Below are positions 60,145 through 64,000 of a stretch of 64,000 nucleotides of DNA, piece after piece. The notes under the pieces are model-generated. The model worked only from the letters and a program-made list of their open reading frames with translations, did no database searches and had not been told where the DNA came from. Position 1 is the first letter of the stretch. Each line of letters begins with the position of its first letter. A program made the translations under genes and the position numbers. The DNA is from Candidatus Riflebacteria bacterium HGW-Riflebacteria-2 (GTDB lineage: Bacteria; Muiribacteriota; Ozemobacteria; Ozemobacterales; Ozemobacteraceae), in the NCBI GenBank assembly GCA_002839435.1, contig PGYA01000005.1:44528-108527 (forward strand), in the 5' to 3' direction.

Positions 60145-61784
60145 GCCTCTCTGGTTTTGAACTGATCTACTATTTTTCGCAATTTCTGGCCGAGTTCACT
60201 CAGGTTTTTAGCGGCAACTTCAGCCTGCTTCATGGCAGAAGCATTCTGTACGCCAGCCTGATTTATATTTGTCATCGCCACACCGATCTGATCCATGCCC
60301 ACAACCTGCTGCTGACTGGAAGCCACGATCTGGGTCGCTACCTGTGATGCCTCAATGCTGCTTTCGGCGAGAATCTTGACCGCCTCTCCTGTTTGAGCCG
60401 ATTGTTTTACGCCGCCTTCGACCGCTTTAGTGCCCTGTTCAGTAGCCAGTACCGCAACGTTGGTAGTTTTCTGAACTTCGGTTAGAATTGCACGAATCTG
60501 GGTGGTAGCCTGTTTAGACTGCTCAGCAAGACTTTTGATTTCCTGAGCGACAACTACGAAACCCCGACCCTGCTCTCCGGCTTTGGCAGCTTCAATTGCC
60601 GCGTTTACCGCGAGCAGGTTTGACTGGTCAGCCAGATCGGTAACGGTAGCGATAATCCCGCCAATAGCCTGGCTTTGTTCACTCAGCTGCAAAATCGTCT
60701 GTGCAATAGCCCCCATTTGATCGCGTATGTGCAGCATAGTAGCAACCGTGTTATCAATTGCATTTTTACCAGCCTGCGAGACCTGAACAACACGTTGTGA
60801 GCTGTCTGATACCGATTTCGCCTTTTCAGAAGAAAGTCTGGCCGCCTGCCTTACCTCTTCTACGGTTGTCATGGTTTCGCTGATACTTGTTGCTGATTCG
60901 ACGGCACCAGAAGCCAGTTGTGAGGTCGAAACCAGAATCTCATTTGATGAACTGGCAAGAACATTAACTCCATCAGAAATTTCCCTTATCTGCTCTCGAA
61001 GCGTCTCAACCATGCCGCTGAAAGACTGGGTCATGATCCCAAGTTCATCACTACGATCTTTCTGGGCAGAAAGATCGCCGGTAAGATCTTTGTTAGCGAT
61101 TCTCTTTGCAGCTACAATACAGTGATCCAATGGCACAGTGATACTCATAGTTAAAACTATGGATATCACCAACGTCAGAACAACGGACGCAATCCCCAGC
61201 ATAAAAATAAGTTTATAAGCTTCGTCCTGGCCTTCTTTAGCCTCATTATAGCGATTAACCGAGCGATTTTGAGTTAAATGAACAAGCTCATCTACCAGAT
61301 CTACCCATTGTCTCACCTTCGGACTTGCTTTGCTGTGCATCAAATCAGTTGCCTCACTTACCTTGCCAGCCACTGCTAGGTTGACCACCTCATTGTTCAA
61401 TTCTCTTGAAGCTGGCGCAATAGCCTTAATGCTGGCGATTTTTTCACTGATCTCGCGATTCTCCGCTGCGGGCAGTTTCTCAAATTTATTCAGATACTCA
61501 TCATATTTCTTTCTTATTTCATCAATATCTGCAATGACTTTTTGCGCTTTTTCACTGTTGTTCAGCAGGCAGACATCGCGGATGGCAATCGAAACCTCGC
61601 GCACCTGGTCAATCATACCATTTGCCATTTCAACGCGAGTGTTATTAACCGTTACAATCCTTTCAAGGATCTCTTCACTGGATTCCATCGAATTGAGGCT
61701 GACAACTATTATTCCGATCAAAAAAATCAGAATAAGACCAAAACCAAGACCCAAGCGCATACCCACTCTTATATTATTCAGCAC
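60141..61784 (-). CDS. Methyl-accepting chemotaxis protein with 4HB-type sensor (WspA-like)
   Basis: 547 aa; two TM helices, HAMP, hairpin tip [39 protein letters not shown]. Confidence 0.95.
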   Translation of the reverse strand: MLNNIRVGMRLGLGFGLILIFLIGIIVVSLNSMESSEEILERIVTVNNTRVEMANGMIDQVREVSIAIRDVCLLNNSEKAQKVIADIDEIRKKYDEYLNKFEKLPAAENREISEKIASIKAIAPASRELNNEVVNLAVAGKVSEATDLMHSKASPKVRQWVDLVDELVHLTQNRSVNRYNEAKEGQDEAYKLIFMLGIASVVLTLVISIVLTMSITVPLDHCIVAAKRIANKDLTGDLSAQKDRSDELGIMTQSFSGMVETLREQIREISDGVNVLASSSNEILVSTSQLASGAVESATSISETMTTVEEVRQAARLSSEKAKSVSDSSQRVVQVSQAGKNAIDNTVATMLHIRDQMGAIAQTILQLSEQSQAIGGIIATVTDLADQSNLLAVNAAIEAAKAGEQGRGFVVVAQEIKSLAEQSKQATTQIRAILTEVQKTTNVAVLATEQGTKAVEGGVKQSAQTGEAVKILAESSIEASQVATQIVASSQQQVVGMDQIGVAMTNINQAGVQNASAMKQAEVAAKNLSELGQKLRKIVDQFKTREA

Positions 61785-61802
61785 AACACATCTCCTGATA
61801 CT

Positions 61803-62372
61803 TCATTTGCTGGCCATAAAGGCAATTTCTTCGTGAACAATCATTTCCTTGTCGTTAAGAATCTTCTCTCCATCCAGAATTATAAGACGCTCTGATGTTA
61901 TACCTTTCAAAAACTCTCTGCCAATACCAGTGATGGTAGGAAGAGATGCTTGCATACCGCTCAGCAAAACAGATGTTGTTCCCACAATATCATCTGCCAG
62001 CAGGCCAAATTCCATAAGATTATTGTGAAGTATGATAACCTTGTTAAGCTGTCCAAGCCCCTTTTCCGGAAGTCCGAAAAATTTCTTGAGATCAATAACC
62101 GAGAGGATTTGCCCGCGCACATTGATGATGCCGAGAACAAATGCCGGAACTCCTGGCAATGGGGTAAAATCCTTTAATGGATAAACTTCGCGCACAAAAA
62201 CGGACTCGATACCATAGGCTTCGCCGCCAAGGCTGAATACTATGATATCCAGCAGTTCGCTTGCAGGAACAACTTTTTCGGGCGCCTGCGCCAGCGCTTG
62301 AGCCCTGGTATGCAGAATTTCCTGCTCTGATTCATTTCTAATGATGATCTGCGGCTTTTTCTTTTCAGTCAT
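61803..62372 (-). CDS. cheW: CheW-like adaptor
   Basis: VFSLGGEAYGIESVFVREVYPLKDFTPLPGVPAFVLGIINVRGQILSVIDLKKFFGLP. Confidence 0.93.
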   Translation of the reverse strand: MTEKKKPQIIIRNESEQEILHTRAQALAQAPEKVVPASELLDIIVFSLGGEAYGIESVFVREVYPLKDFTPLPGVPAFVLGIINVRGQILSVIDLKKFFGLPEKGLGQLNKVIILHNNLMEFGLLADDIVGTTSVLLSGMQASLPTITGIGREFLKGITSERLIILDGEKILNDKEMIVHEEIAFMASK

Positions 62373-63823
62373 GTCAATGCTCCTGCCTGCATGGTTGCAG
62401 TAACAATTTCACGCAACCGACCGGCGGTAAGTCCTTCAGACTCAAGCAGCACATCGTTCTGGTGGAATTTAGCCAGAATTGCCAGCGCATTCTCGAAATG
62501 TTTTCGGGCAATCTGCTTTTTGCCCTGATGCAGCATCAGGTTGCCGAGAGCAAAATGCCCCATGTAGAAATCGGGATCGAGAAAAAGAGTGCGCTTAAGT
62601 GAAGCTATAGCCTCTAAATCACGGTTTTGTTCCTGCAGGATGGTCGCCTGAAGAAAATAGAGATTTGGATCAAGTTTGTGTTCGAGAATAAGATGTTCGC
62701 AGATATTCAATGCTTCTTTAAGATTTCCCTGGTTGGCAAGCTCTCTTACCGGCCCGGCAATGTCCGCAGGAGCACTTTTCGGCATTTCTTCAACCAGATC
62801 TTTCGCCAGAACCGGCACCGGCTCTGGTTCTGGTTCTGCCTGCAGCAGTTCTGACAACAGAGGCAATGGCGCAAATTCTCTTTCAGAAGCAATCTCTTCT
62901 TTGGCAAAAAAGGAAAACGACGGTGATTCGACTTGCTGCGCAGAAGGCTGAAAAAAACTTTTATCTGCAGGCTTCTGATCAGTTTTCCGATAAACAATAG
63001 CTTCTGGAAAATGAACAGGGACAAATTGCGGAAAAAGCTGCAGAGACAGTTCGGAGGCGCTTACCATAAACCAGCCATCTTTTACCAGCGATTGAAAAAG
63101 GCTTTCGCCTATCTGCTGAATTCTTCTGCAGGTAAAATACATGAGAACGTTCCGGCAGAAGATAATGTCCATGGCATTCGTATTGTTTATCGGTGAGGGA
63201 TAAGTGTCTTCAGCAAGATTCAGGTAAGCAAAAGTCACCATTTTTCGGATTTCAGCTGATATCTCATATTTATGCTTGTCAGTGCAACTGAAATACTTCT
63301 CTTTAAGCCAGAGAGGTGAGTTGCGAAACGACCATTCTCCATAAACACCTGCAGCAGCCCTTTTAAGAATCCCAGGATTAATATCAGTAGCGAGAATCGT
63401 AATGTTCCAGTTCTTATAATCAGGAATAGCCCGCCTGACGGCGATAGCGAGGGAATACGGCTCTTCACCGGTTGCGCAGCCCGCACTCCAGATTCTAAGG
63501 CGCTTTTCGCCATTTTCCCGGGCACGCACCAGTTCGGGAAGTATTTTTGCTGCAAGCGCTTCAAAGACATGAGGTTCGCGCCAGAAGTAGGTTTCGGAGA
63601 CGGTAAGATGGCTTGCCAGGATTTCTGCCTGCCCGGTATCCATTGTGGAATCAACCAGCCAGTTGCAAAAGGCTTCATGATCAGTAAAACCAAATTCCTT
63701 TGCGGCAAATTTAAGCTTCTGCTCAAGATCATTCCAGCGGTCAGGTGAAAAATGCAGAGCCATTCTGGATTCAATGAACTGGCTCACTTTTGCCATAAGA
63801 GCGGCTGGCAGGTGCTCACTCAT
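62369..63823 (-). CDS. cheR: CheR-type methyltransferase with C-terminal TPRs (WspC-like)
   Basis: LRIWSAGCATGEEPYSLAIAVRRAIPDYKNWNITILATDINPGILKRA; FCRNVLMYF; C-terminal TPR-like repeats. Confidence 0.93.
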   Translation of the reverse strand: MSEHLPAALMAKVSQFIESRMALHFSPDRWNDLEQKLKFAAKEFGFTDHEAFCNWLVDSTMDTGQAEILASHLTVSETYFWREPHVFEALAAKILPELVRARENGEKRLRIWSAGCATGEEPYSLAIAVRRAIPDYKNWNITILATDINPGILKRAAAGVYGEWSFRNSPLWLKEKYFSCTDKHKYEISAEIRKMVTFAYLNLAEDTYPSPINNTNAMDIIFCRNVLMYFTCRRIQQIGESLFQSLVKDGWFMVSASELSLQLFPQFVPVHFPEAIVYRKTDQKPADKSFFQPSAQQVESPSFSFFAKEEIASEREFAPLPLLSELLQAEPEPEPVPVLAKDLVEEMPKSAPADIAGPVRELANQGNLKEALNICEHLILEHKLDPNLYFLQATILQEQNRDLEAIASLKRTLFLDPDFYMGHFALGNLMLHQGKKQIARKHFENALAILAKFHQNDVLLESEGLTAGRLREIVTATMQAGALT

Positions 63824-64000
63824 TTGACGGTCTCTCCCTTTTCGCTGCTGATAGTTGAAATGGCACTGCTCAAAGACTGTTCTTCGTCAAGAGACAGGAA
63901 CTGATCGAGATCGTAGATCATAATGAGGTTGCCCTTGATTTTGGCCACCCCTTTGAGATGTTCTGCGAAGGGAAGATCAGCTTCAGCGGGCACCAGTTCT
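63820..64000 (-). CDS. CheW-like adaptor, C-terminal part (5' end beyond window)
   Basis: Manual translation ...ELVPAEADLPFAEHLKGVAKIKGNLIMIYDLDQFLSLDEEQ...VK*; stop overlaps the cheR start (ATGA). Confidence 0.8.
   Translation of the reverse strand, partial: ELVPAEADLPFAEHLKGVAKIKGNLIMIYDLDQFLSLDEEQSLSSAISTISSEKGETVK

Overview
The window is about 64 kb of densely coding bacterial chromosome. I found no rRNA, tRNA, CRISPR array, phage or intact IS element. The gene repertoire would fit a deep-branching Gram-negative lineage, but I cannot assign taxonomy from sequence alone. Main blocks: (1) a tightly packed minus-strand MoxR/DUF58/BatA-VWA/VWA/DUF4159/DUF4175/TPR operon ending in an M48 peptidase cut by the window edge. 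(2) A cluster of secreted hydrolases: C45-like, a caspase-like protein with tandem Tudor-like repeats, and a class-3 lipase. (3) Three plus-strand secreted proteins carrying pseudopilin-like modules, including a VIT-VWA protein. (4) A spermidine-synthase-like membrane protein and aspS. (5) A CpxRA-like two-component system divergent from a Spy/CpxP-like gene. (6) An ECF sigma/anti-sigma pair apparently co-transcribed with minor pilin genes. (7) A metalloprotease-like protein with a long Asp-Thr repeat. (8) Three consecutive CYTH or CYTH-like genes, preceded by a structured, terminator-ended intergenic region that may be an ncRNA or leader. (9) trmB and an argR-argG-argH operon with tandem ARG-box-like sites. 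(10) A Wsp-type chemosensory operon whose visible end carries a hybrid histidine kinase instead of a diguanylate cyclase. Related palindromic or MITE-like repeats are scattered from 26 to 44 kb. The least conventional signals are the structured leader near 43.8-44.2 kb next to the CYTH trio, the pilin-like modules grafted on VWA/secreted proteins, the caspase-Tudor protein, and the MITE-like family whose ends supply stop codons to neighbouring genes. All family calls come from motif recognition; no database search was run.
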